This document shows positions 1-8,611 of a stretch of 43,799 nt of DNA, in pieces. The stretch spans positions 1 to 43,799 of the forward strand of contig LCEX01000011.1 of NCBI GenBank assembly GCA_000995415.1, written 5' to 3'. Numbering within the stretch: the stretch's first letter is position 1; each line of letters starts with the position of its first letter. The translations under genes were made by a program, and so were the position numbers. Source of the stretch: Candidatus Gottesmanbacteria bacterium GW2011_GWC1_43_10. GTDB lineage: Bacteria; Patescibacteriota; Microgenomatia; UBA10105. Below the pieces are notes generated by a model. The model did not search any database. It was not told the origin of the DNA and saw only the letters and a list, made by a program, of their open reading frames with translations.

Positions 1-270
1 AAGTGTACTAAAGCTATGTGACCAAATTTCCCACAGTACACCAATCGTCATGGCATACTCGGCCGACCAGACTATATTCCATAAAATCATCCCCACAACT
101 ATGTATACCCCATACAATTCATTGGTCGTACCAACAAAAGCGGCCGCGATAAATGAAAACACCAACATCTGCAGTGCCGAGTTCCAAAATACATCCACCC
201 AAGTCTCCATGCTATGACGAAAGTGATACCAACTATGTAAAATCGCTGTTTTAATCCGCTTTATGCTCAT
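1..270 (-). CDS. ABC-2 type transporter permease, truncated by window edge
   Basis: Minus-strand frame from ATG at 270 gives MSIKRIKTAILHSWYHFRHSMETWVDVFWNSALQMLVFSFIAAAFVG..., hydrophobic and overlapping the end of the ABC ATPase gene. Confidence 0.7.
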   Translation of the reverse strand, partial: MSIKRIKTAILHSWYHFRHSMETWVDVFWNSALQMLVFSFIAAAFVGTTNELYGVYIVVGMILWNIVWSAEYAMTIGVLWEIWSHSFSTL

Positions 271-1186
271 AAGTTCCCCCGGCAATTGCCAAAAATACAT
301 CTTCTAAATTTGGCTTTTTGATATCAACTTCTGTGATCCATATACCCTTTTCCCCTAGTCCAAACAGTACTTTGGGAATATCTTGTTCTAATACCTCGAT
401 AGACACCACATGGTCCCGCGGGAACGAGTGAATATAATCTTTTTCAGTCAGGTATTTGTCAACAATTTCTTGTTTTGCATCAAAGGTCACTATCAAACGC
501 GCCGTGCCTATCTTTTTTGTGAGTTCTAAAGGTGTATCTTCTGCAACAATTCTACCCTTGTCCATGATCATTACCCGATCGCACAATTCCTCCACCTCGG
601 CCATATTATGGCTCGTGTAAAGTATGGCGACATTTTCTTTCTGCCTGAGAGTTCGAATAAGTTCCACCACCTTTTGAGCGATTTCCGGATCCAAACTGGC
701 AGTTGGTTCATCCATCAAAATGAGTCGGGGTTTATTGAGTAGAGCTTTTACCAAAACTACTCGGGTTTTCTGTCCTGACGAAAGATGCCAATATAATTTA
801 TCAACCAAATCGCGAACTTCCAATAAATCAAGGAGTTCATCAATCCGCTTATTAGGATCACGAATATCATATAACCCTGCCATTATGGTCAAATTTTGCC
901 GCACCGTGATCCGACTCTGCAAATGTGAGTAGGCTGAAGCAAAGTTTATCTTTGACAAAATTTCCTCTCGATGTTGGGTAAATTCTTTTCCAAAATATGA
1001 GACGGTTCCACTCGTTTGGGTCATGATACCCAACAGCATCTGGATCGTGGTCGTCTTCCCCGCCCCATTGGGACCCAACAGCCCCACGATCTCCCCTTCA
1101 CGGACTGTGAAGGAAATATTATTGACGGCTTTGAAGTCACCAAAAATCTTAGCCAAATTTTCAACTTCCAAAATAGGTTTATCCAT
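251..1186 (-). CDS. ABC transporter ATP-binding protein
   Basis: Walker A GPNGAGKTT, signature LSSGQKTRV, Walker B LILMDEPTASLDP. Confidence 0.95.
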   Translation of the reverse strand: MDKPILEVENLAKIFGDFKAVNNISFTVREGEIVGLLGPNGAGKTTTIQMLLGIMTQTSGTVSYFGKEFTQHREEILSKINFASAYSHLQSRITVRQNLTIMAGLYDIRDPNKRIDELLDLLEVRDLVDKLYWHLSSGQKTRVVLVKALLNKPRLILMDEPTASLDPEIAQKVVELIRTLRQKENVAILYTSHNMAEVEELCDRVMIMDKGRIVAEDTPLELTKKIGTARLIVTFDAKQEIVDKYLTEKDYIHSFPRDHVVSIEVLEQDIPKVLFGLGEKGIWITEVDIKKPNLEDVFLAIAGGTYEHKAD

Positions 1187-1239
1187 GTGGCTATTATACG
1201 CCTGAAGCTTAAACTTGAGAAGAAACTGTTTTTGGCGAA

Positions 1240-2412
1240 CTATTTTTGGCGGGTGTGATATTTTTCCTCTACAAAATCCCGCATTTTCTTTTTAAAGACT
1301 TGTGTCGAGAATTTTTGAGCTTGTTTAATACAAGTTTCCGGATCAAATCGAAATCTCTCAAATTCCTTTACTACTTTTACTACTTCTTCTACTTCAGGTT
1401 TATTGAAAAATAAACCTGTTCTACCTTCAATTATTGTTTCCGTCACTCCCCCTTGCCTTAGCGCAATCACCCCCACACCATAACTCATTGCCTCAACCGG
1501 CACCATGCCGAAATCTTCTTCCAAAGCGCAAAAGATCAGGGCTTTGGCACCTTTATACAATTTAGCGAGTTGTTCATCTGACACCGATCCCAAAAATTCA
1601 ATCGTCGGACCGGAAATTGCCCGCAATTTCCCTTCTTCTCTTCCGGTTCCGACAATCTTTAATGGTAATTTAAGTTCGTTACACGCCGCAATCGCCAGAT
1701 CAACTCTCTTGGCATACGTGAGTCTCCCCACCGATAAGTAATAACTCTTATTAATAACGCCCCCTAACCCCCTCTTACCAAGAGGGGGAATGATCCCTCC
1801 CTTCGTAAGGGAGGGTTGGGGTGAGTTAGTTTCAATTTTCACTGGTGGATATATAACAGTACTCTCCCTTCTATAGAATTTCTTGATTCGCTCCCGCGTC
1901 GTTTCCGAATTGGCTACCAACTCATCAACCCTTTGAGCTGTGGCAAAATCATACGACCGTAAAAACGGATTAATAACTACACCATAAGCTTTTGCAAATG
2001 GTGACTGTGCCACAGATCCAGTGGGATAACCATATAAATTTCTGGGTGGATGGTGGATGTAGGAAACATGCAGAGTCTCGGGCCTCGTAACCACTCCTCG
2101 ACACATATACCACCCCGACGAAGAAATCACCACGTCAAAACCACGCAAATCAAAACTTTCCCAAATCAAAGGCGTCAAAAATCTAAGTGGCGAGTGGTAT
2201 TTTTTGACGAACCAATTATGCTGCACCCAACTGGTCCGTATATCCATCGACTTGAATAATTCGACTTTACCCTCCGGGGCTTTAGCGAAGGAGGGCCAAT
2301 CCACAAACGCCGTATAAAGCGGCGCCTCAGGATACATCTCATGTAAAACTTCCACCACCCTCTCCGCTCCCCCATATTCTCTTAAGTAATCATGAACTAA
2401 AGCTATTTTCAT
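1240..2412 (-). CDS. Glycosyltransferase, GT4-like
   Basis: MKIALVHDYLREYGGAERVVEVLHEMYP N-terminus and C-terminal EEDFGMVPVEAMSYGVGVIALRQGGVTETI motif; contains in-frame palindromic insertions. Confidence 0.9.
   Translation of the reverse strand: MKIALVHDYLREYGGAERVVEVLHEMYPEAPLYTAFVDWPSFAKAPEGKVELFKSMDIRTSWVQHNWFVKKYHSPLRFLTPLIWESFDLRGFDVVISSSGWYMCRGVVTRPETLHVSYIHHPPRNLYGYPTGSVAQSPFAKAYGVVINPFLRSYDFATAQRVDELVANSETTRERIKKFYRRESTVIYPPVKIETNSPQPSLTKGGIIPPLGKRGLGGVINKSYYLSVGRLTYAKRVDLAIAACNELKLPLKIVGTGREEGKLRAISGPTIEFLGSVSDEQLAKLYKGAKALIFCALEEDFGMVPVEAMSYGVGVIALRQGGVTETIIEGRTGLFFNKPEVEEVVKVVKEFERFRFDPETCIKQAQKFSTQVFKKKMRDFVEEKYHTRQK
1759..1830. repeat. REP-like palindromic repeat inside glycosyltransferase CDS
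   Basis: ccccctaaccccctcttaccaagagggggaatgatccctcccttcgtaagggagggttggggtgagtta; same family at 2418-2487, 2862-2948, 3134-3208, 3473-3512, 3725-3821. Confidence 0.85.
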
Positions 2413-2473
2413 AAAATTCCTCCCCTTAGATTAAGGGTGCCCAATTTTTCCCTCCCCTTAGATTAAGGGGAGG

Positions 2474-2839
2474 TTAGGAGGGGTTACGAAGATTCAATAA
2501 AATTGTTTCCAATACTCCCTCCAAATTACGTAATACATCATTATTCCAAAATCTAATTAATTTTACTCCATTGTTTTGTAAATATCTTGTTCTGGCTATA
2601 TCTTTCTGTTTATTGATAGTTTAGTTATGCTGTCCACCGTCAACCTCAATCGCAAGTCTTAATCGTGGAGAATAAAAATCAACAATATATGCTCCAATAC
2701 TATATTGTCTGAAAAACTTGACTCCTTCGAGTTGTTTATTACGCAGTTGCATCCACAGTAATCGCTCAAGATCCGTTTGATTTTTTCGTAACTCTCGACA
2801 ATGTAATCTAACAGTCGGATCGTTAACCAAGTATTTCAT
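2474..2839 (-). pseudogene. DUF559/Vsr-like endonuclease-domain protein interrupted by an in-frame TAA
   Basis: ORF ends ...AIEVDGGQHN*, but the same frame continues TINKQKDIARTRYLQNNGVKLIRFWNNDVLRNLEGVLETILLNLRNPS*, completing the expected domain. Confidence 0.75.
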
Positions 2840-2861
2840 AGCATTTTCCTGATCCCAGTAA

Positions 2862-2948
2862 TAACCCCACCCCGCCTCCCCTTAATTTAAGGGGAGGAGT
2901 ATCATGCCCCCTCCCTTAAGTTAAGGGAGGGATAAGGGTGGGTTATGA
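2862..2948. repeat. REP-like double palindrome
   Basis: cctccccttaatttaaggggagg followed by ccctcccttaagttaagggaggg. Confidence 0.85.
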
Positions 2949-2949
2949 A

Positions 2950-3114
2950 CTACTTCGCATAACTTTCCAAATATCCACAATTTTTACAATTGTATGTATG
3001 TGTTTGTTTTCTTTCCTTTGCCAGAACAACTTTGTTTACCCATGAAAGAATTCCGTCAGCATAACCTACCAAAACTCCCTCTTCCATTTCTCCTTTACAT
3101 TTTGGGCACTTCAT
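2950..3114 (-). CDS. Small zinc-ribbon protein, 54 aa (paralogue 1; below ORF track size limit)
   Basis: MKCPKCKGEMEEGVLVGYADGILSWVNKVVLAKERKQTHTYNCKNCGYLESYAK; two CxxC knuckles. Confidence 0.8.
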   Translation of the reverse strand: MKCPKCKGEMEEGVLVGYADGILSWVNKVVLAKERKQTHTYNCKNCGYLESYAK

Positions 3115-3211
3115 AAAAAATCACCTCACTTTCCTAACTCCCATAACCCCTCTTACGAAGAGGGGAACATTCCCTCTCTTAAATTAAGAGAAGGATAGGG
3201 TGGGTTATGAA

Positions 3212-3451
3212 CTACTTCGCATAACTTTCCAGATAACCACAACCACAACAACGAAAAGCAATAATCGGCAAATTTTCGGAACCGGAAGCCTGGATTCCCA
3301 AATTACTAAAATCCCACCACGATTTTTTCTTTCCAAGTCCCCCTCCCCCTCGTATCCACTTAGTTCTTTTTGTAAACACATCCAACACCCGATCAGAACT
3401 ATCATTTACAAACCCTTCTTCCATTTCTCCACCGCATTTTGCGCACTTCAT
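3212..3451 (-). CDS. Small zinc-ribbon protein (paralogue 2)
   Basis: MKCAKCGGEMEEGFVNDSS...FRCCGCGYLESYAK. Confidence 0.75.
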   Translation of the reverse strand: MKCAKCGGEMEEGFVNDSSDRVLDVFTKRTKWIRGGGGLGKKKSWWDFSNLGIQASGSENLPIIAFRCCGCGYLESYAK

Positions 3452-3512
3452 AAAATTCACCTCCTCGTTCATAACTCCTCCTGACCTCCTCTTGTCTTAA
3501 GAGGGGGAATTT

Positions 3513-3704
3513 TTACTTTGCATAACTTTCCAAATATCCACAACTCTTACATCTATAACTAAGAATGTTTTTTTCATTTTCTATTTTTCGAAATAACATT
3601 CCTTTTATTCCTGTTCCAAACTTTTGAGTTGACAAAACATTAAGATGACCACGATCAAAAATGACACCTTCCTCCATCTCTCCTTTACATTTTGGACATT
3701 TCAT
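3513..3704 (-). CDS. Small zinc-ribbon protein (paralogue 3)
   Basis: MKCPKCKGEMEEGVIFDRGH...YRCKSCGYLESYAK. Confidence 0.8.
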   Translation of the reverse strand: MKCPKCKGEMEEGVIFDRGHLNVLSTQKFGTGIKGMLFRKIENEKNILSYRCKSCGYLESYAK

Positions 3705-3724
3705 AAAATTCACCTCCTCGTTCA

Positions 3725-3821
3725 TAACTCCTCCTGACCTCCTCTTGTCTCAAGAGGAGGAATTCCCTCTCTTAAATTAAGAGAGGGTTGGCCTGCCTGC
3801 CGGCAGGCAGGGGTGAGTTAT
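3725..3821. repeat. REP-like repeat with embedded cctgcctgccggcaggcagg palindrome
   Basis: Direct reading; nested palindromes. Confidence 0.8.
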
Positions 3822-4784
3822 TTAAAACAGCTCCATCTGCCTTTCATCTTTCTTTTTAATAGGTTTCGTTTCTCCTGGGACTTCTTTTTGCATCATTTTC
3901 CCCATCCGTTTAAGTAATGTCTTAAATCCTAAGTTCCCAAACAATTCTATAACTTCTTGGGTCAATAAGTCCTTAGCTAACTGGGCTTTTTCCGGCACAA
4001 ATTTGATAGGCGCATCTGTGACAACTGTGGCTAACTTGTGCGAGAGCATAGCGTTATCCCGGTCTTTTTCCAACTTTTCTCGGACACTTGGGTTTACTAC
4101 TTGATCCAAGTGTTGATACAGTTTTTCAACACTTCCAAATTGATTGAGTAGTGCTACAGCTGTCTTTGGCCCAATACCGGCAACGCCCGGATAATTGTCT
4201 GATGCATCCCCCATCAAGGCTTTCAAATCCGGAATGAGTTTTGGGACGACTCCCATCCGCTCTTGGGCTTCTTTTTCGCCAAACAATTTGGATTCAGTTA
4301 AACCCTTAACCGGCATAAATAATTTGACTTGGTGATTAACCAACTGTAACAAATCACGATCACCCGTAACAATCACAGTATCATCTATTTTCTTACTGCG
4401 AACTGCTGACTGCGAACTGCCTACCTGCTTGGCAATACTGCCAAGCAAGTCATCTGCCTCAAACCCATCTTGCTCAAAAATCGGCATTTTCATAGCAGTA
4501 ACCACCCGGTGCACGATATCCACCTGCGATACCAGGGCATCTTCCATTTTTGGCCGATGGGCCTGATATTCTTTAAACAGAGTCTTACGAAATGTTGGCT
4601 TCGCTCGGTCAAAAGCCACAGCCAGATGTGTCGGTTTAAGCTCCTCAATAACTCTCAAGAGAATGGCTACAAATCCATACACCGCATTGGTCGGTTGCCC
4701 ATCGGGGGTGGTAAGTGAGGGCGGCAAAGCATGAAACGCCCGGTGCAAAATCGCATTCCCGTCTATTAGAACCAATTTATTCAT
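3822..4784 (-). CDS. 5'-3' exonuclease (PolA N-terminal-type FEN domain, stand-alone)
   Basis: LVLIDGNAILHRAFHALP, DGFEADDLLGSIA, VTGDRDLLQLV, GDASDNYPGVAGIGPKTA. Confidence 0.93.
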   Translation of the reverse strand: MNKLVLIDGNAILHRAFHALPPSLTTPDGQPTNAVYGFVAILLRVIEELKPTHLAVAFDRAKPTFRKTLFKEYQAHRPKMEDALVSQVDIVHRVVTAMKMPIFEQDGFEADDLLGSIAKQVGSSQSAVRSKKIDDTVIVTGDRDLLQLVNHQVKLFMPVKGLTESKLFGEKEAQERMGVVPKLIPDLKALMGDASDNYPGVAGIGPKTAVALLNQFGSVEKLYQHLDQVVNPSVREKLEKDRDNAMLSHKLATVVTDAPIKFVPEKAQLAKDLLTQEVIELFGNLGFKTLLKRMGKMMQKEVPGETKPIKKKDERQMELF

Positions 4785-4808
4785 GAATATATTGTACCAT
4801 GAGGAAAC

Positions 4809-7800
4809 TTAGGAATTAGCCGGAGAGGAAACGTAAGCGGGGCGGGTCCTGCCCATCAGTTTTTCAAATTCATCGCCTTCCAAAGTTTCTTTTTTGACAA
4901 GTTCGGCAGCTACATCATCCAATCTTTTGCGTAATCTTTTAAGTACTGCATAAGCGGTTTTGTAGCCGGCATCGATAAGTTTCTTGACTTCACCATCAAT
5001 TTTGGCCATCATTTCCGGAGAAATTTGCGGCGTCTCATAATAGGATTTCCCCCACTCGGTCACATCCATTTGCGGCCCGAAATTGATGGGACCTATATCA
5101 CTCATCCCAAATTCCACCACCATTTGCCGGGCGATATTGGTAGCTTTATCAATGTCACTTGAAGCGCCGGTTGTCAGTTCATGAAAAACCAGATCCTCGG
5201 CTGCCCGGCCGCCCAACATCGAAGCAATCTGATTAACGAGCCTGGTTCTGGTTTCATGTACGCGGTCTTTGGCTGGAGGAATGAGCGTAAACCCGAGTGC
5301 CATACCACGGGAAACGATACTGATCCGATGCACCGGATCCATATACGGCAAATCATAGGTGACGATCGCATGTCCGGCTTCATGATAAGCAGTCATTTTG
5401 CGATCCATATCAGACTGCAGTCGTTTTTTCTCAGGACCGAGTTTCACTTTGGTGGCGGCTTCTTCCAAATCTGCCATGGAGATAGCCCGTTTGTCAGCTC
5501 TGGCTGCTCCTATAGCTGCCTCATTAAGCATATTTTCCAGATCTGCTCCGCTAAATCCGACCGTGCGTTTGGCAACCTTGTCCCAATCGACATCTTTTTC
5601 AAACGGTTTGCCTTTCATGTGGATACCCAGAATGGCTTTTCTCCCTTCAATATCCGGCATGTCCAAAATCACCCTTCGGTCAAACCTACCCGGGCGAAGT
5701 AACGCCGGATCAAGTAAGTCTCCGCGGTTGGTGGCGGCAATCACCACCACTTGCTCATTTGGTGCAAACCCATCCATTTCCACTAAAATCTGGTTTAGGG
5801 TCTGTTCCCGCTCATCATGTCCGCCCATCACTCCGACACTGCGCATCCGGCCGATAGCATCAATTTCATCGATGAAAATGATCGCCGGCGCGTTTTTCTT
5901 GGCGGTCAAGAAGAGATCTCTGGCGCGTGAAGCTCCCACGCCCACGAGCATTTCCATAAATTCGCTACCTGCGATAGAGAAAAAGGGCACATTGGCTTCC
6001 CCGGCTACAGCGCGGGCTAAAAGAGTATTATGGTTTATGAATCCGTTACCCAAGAAACTATGTGTTTGTGGAACAGTAAAGTCATATACACGTTCATACC
6101 CCGCCTCTACCCCTACCACTCTTGAAAAAAATAGTTTTGCCTCAAGTAAACTCCGCAAATATTCAAGATGTGGAATCTCCATGCTATGAGAACTGGCGTA
6201 TTCAACATACTCGGTGAGTGTTTGTCGCGAAACTCGCATCCGGCGGCGGACTTTATCTATAGTTTTAGAAAGTTTCTCTCCACTTAACTTCTTTACTGAT
6301 AACGCTCGCCAGGATTCTTCAACCAATTGAGCAATACCAGGAATGACATCGACATTTGTATTAACTCGAGTCATCTTAAGCAGATATTTCTCAACTAATT
6401 CTTGTTTACGCTTTAATCTAAACCCTACGGTTTTACCGAAAGCCACCAACGCAGATCCGGTCATAGTTATCCGATATACGCTCCGCTGGTATCCATTTTC
6501 TCTTTTGCCTTTTATATTTAGAGCTGCAACTATGCCTAAATTTAGAAGCATCATGTGTACCTGTCGTGCCATTTTTTTACTTACTGTCGTATATTCAAAT
6601 TCTGCTCGGGTTTTACCGATTGCAGCGTCAGTATCAAACAACCCTTGAAGAAATGAGGTTTGGACCGATTTTGGAGCTTGAAGAATTGTAGGTGGTATAA
6701 TTTTGTCAAAAGAGAGCAAATAAGACATCCCCATCTGATATAAGTATCTTTTAAAATCCCAGCTTGCAACTAAATACGATTGACCGTTGGTAGTGATAGC
6801 GCTACTTTTGAATCGTTTCGTCACGTAAGACTTAAAAAAACTAATGATCTCCTCATCTATGCCAGTCAAACCGATCCTACTGGAATGGCTTAAGTTTCCA
6901 TCCCCTGTAAGAATTCCCATCAGATAGGCCGTATCCTGATCAACCAACTCAAGATTTCCAAAACTATTTCTCCCAAACTGAATCGCAACTTGATCGCCAG
7001 GCAAAATATCCTCCAGCTTTCGGAATTTCAAAACTCCATCACTTGTCATTACGACGACCGGATGTTCTGGTGTACCGTCGAGAGAGAATCCTTGTGCAAG
7101 CTGGATTTTGATAGTTTTCTGTTCCCCTAAGTCATACCAATGAGAGGCAAATCTCTCCTCCGAAAGAGTATCGTCAACATTGAAACTTGCAAGACCTGCA
7201 CCATGTACCTTATGTGACTGGGGATCTACGTAGTAGTAACGAGGTACTTCATGGATCTCCATAAGTCCTTTGTTTGTCCACACCATCGTATCACCAGTAA
7301 CACATTTTCCTGTCCCAGCAGGCCCAACTAAAATTACACCTTTGGGAGTCCGGGCTCCAAGTGCCCGATATTTACCCGGGTGTTTCAAAAAGTCGACGAC
7401 TTCCTCAAGTTCCCGCTTGGCTTCATTGACTCCGGCGACATCAGCGAAGGTGATCCGCGGATGGTCTTTGTTAAACAGTTTTGCCCGGGACTGGCCGAAA
7501 GAGAAAATATTATCCTGAGCGCCTCTGGCTTGGCGGATGAGAAACAAAAAGAAAACGATAGTTAAAACGAGCGGCAAAACATTGGACAAAAGTGATACCC
7601 AAACTTGACCTAAGGACGTATCTTTGATTTTGACTTCTACTTGCGCCGGGTCGATTTTGGCCGACTCAAAAATTTTATAAATTGAGTCTTGGGGCTCTTT
7701 GCGGGAAGTCGCCTCTTCCCCATCTTTGTAACTAACCTTTAGCTTGACTTCTTCGACTTCGATTTTGGATACTTTGCCGTCTTTGACTTCGGTTAGGATC

Positions 7801-7988
7801 GTGGACAAAGGTTTCTCCTCCAACACCCGCGGCGATTGCACCACTGACATCAAAAAGGAAAATGCCAGAAATCCGATAAATAAGATGAGGAAGATGTTTT
7901 TCAAATTCAGGTTGAGCCGAAACTCCACCTTTTTGACTTTCCGGCCATTTTTGCCATTACCATTCATTTGTTCCATAGAAGTCTCCAA
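4809..7988 (-). CDS. ftsH: ATP-dependent zinc metalloprotease FtsH, with internal intein
   Basis: AAA Walker A GPAGTGK split by intein; [16 protein letters not shown] zinc-binding site. Confidence 0.95.
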   Translation of the reverse strand: METSMEQMNGNGKNGRKVKKVEFRLNLNLKNIFLILFIGFLAFSFLMSVVQSPRVLEEKPLSTILTEVKDGKVSKIEVEEVKLKVSYKDGEEATSRKEPQDSIYKIFESAKIDPAQVEVKIKDTSLGQVWVSLLSNVLPLVLTIVFFLFLIRQARGAQDNIFSFGQSRAKLFNKDHPRITFADVAGVNEAKRELEEVVDFLKHPGKYRALGARTPKGVILVGPAGTGKCVTGDTMVWTNKGLMEIHEVPRYYYVDPQSHKVHGAGLASFNVDDTLSEERFASHWYDLGEQKTIKIQLAQGFSLDGTPEHPVVVMTSDGVLKFRKLEDILPGDQVAIQFGRNSFGNLELVDQDTAYLMGILTGDGNLSHSSRIGLTGIDEEIISFFKSYVTKRFKSSAITTNGQSYLVASWDFKRYLYQMGMSYLLSFDKIIPPTILQAPKSVQTSFLQGLFDTDAAIGKTRAEFEYTTVSKKMARQVHMMLLNLGIVAALNIKGKRENGYQRSVYRITMTGSALVAFGKTVGFRLKRKQELVEKYLLKMTRVNTNVDVIPGIAQLVEESWRALSVKKLSGEKLSKTIDKVRRRMRVSRQTLTEYVEYASSHSMEIPHLEYLRSLLEAKLFFSRVVGVEAGYERVYDFTVPQTHSFLGNGFINHNTLLARAVAGEANVPFFSIAGSEFMEMLVGVGASRARDLFLTAKKNAPAIIFIDEIDAIGRMRSVGVMGGHDEREQTLNQILVEMDGFAPNEQVVVIAATNRGDLLDPALLRPGRFDRRVILDMPDIEGRKAILGIHMKGKPFEKDVDWDKVAKRTVGFSGADLENMLNEAAIGAARADKRAISMADLEEAATKVKLGPEKKRLQSDMDRKMTAYHEAGHAIVTYDLPYMDPVHRISIVSRGMALGFTLIPPAKDRVHETRTRLVNQIASMLGGRAAEDLVFHELTTGASSDIDKATNIARQMVVEFGMSDIGPINFGPQMDVTEWGKSYYETPQISPEMMAKIDGEVKKLIDAGYKTAYAVLKRLRKRLDDVAAELVKKETLEGDEFEKLMGRTRPAYVSSPANS
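6027..7304 (-). other. Intein with LAGLIDADG endonuclease domain, 426 aa, in FtsH
   Basis: [17 protein letters not shown] (block A), [10 protein letters not shown] (block B), [10 protein letters not shown] and [10 protein letters not shown] (dodecapeptides), [24 protein letters not shown] (blocks F/G). Confidence 0.93.
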
Positions 7989-8150
7989 CAGACAAAAAGT
8001 ATACCACAGAAGACTCGCTTGTGAAAGTGAAAGAGGAAAAATTTTATGTCATTACCGCTCCTTGATCGGAATCGAAGGCAAGCTTCGCGGTAATTGATAG
8101 GTTATGGTAATATAAATAATAGTAACGCATTTCGTACTTCAAGCTATATT

Positions 8151-8609
8151 ATGAGCGAAACAGTTGAAGGAGTTCTGAAATCATTGGTAGAATTGGAAGA
8201 TCAGTACCCCGCTGATGATTATTTGTTTGACAAGTTAACTAATATTAGAAATCTCATAAGAGGTGAACTCCCGCCTGGAACAGAAATAGAATTCTATAAG
8301 CATAGAAGTGGAAACCCTATCAAACCTCTTAGTATAGATACTAAAGACGTATTATTTGAAACTTTACAACCTGCGCCTTTTGCCACTCGTATTAAACCTG
8401 AAAAATTCTTAGGTTCAAGTGGACTAGGTACCAGAACCACTACTATATATAAAACAACAGCACCGGACATTTTAATTATAAAAACAGAAGTCTATCATCC
8501 AAAATTTGATGAAACATTAGAGCAATATGCAATATATTACGACCAACCAGGTAGTAATAGTATTCTTAATAGAAGAAATTTGAGTCTAGGAGGCTATGAG
8601 TTAATATAA
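8151..8609 (+). CDS. Hypothetical protein
   Basis: ORF from MSETVEGVLKSLVELEDQ; stop 3 nt from convergent TrpRS stop. Confidence 0.6.
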   Translation: MSETVEGVLKSLVELEDQYPADDYLFDKLTNIRNLIRGELPPGTEIEFYKHRSGNPIKPLSIDTKDVLFETLQPAPFATRIKPEKFLGSSGLGTRTTTIYKTTAPDILIIKTEVYHPKFDETLEQYAIYYDQPGSNSILNRRNLSLGGYELI

Positions 8610-8611
8610 AT

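Noticed and set aside
5181-6189. Plus-strand ORFs over ftsH (and many similar antisense ORFs in the track)
   Set aside because: Lie fully antisense to a clearly conserved gene; no recognisable domains
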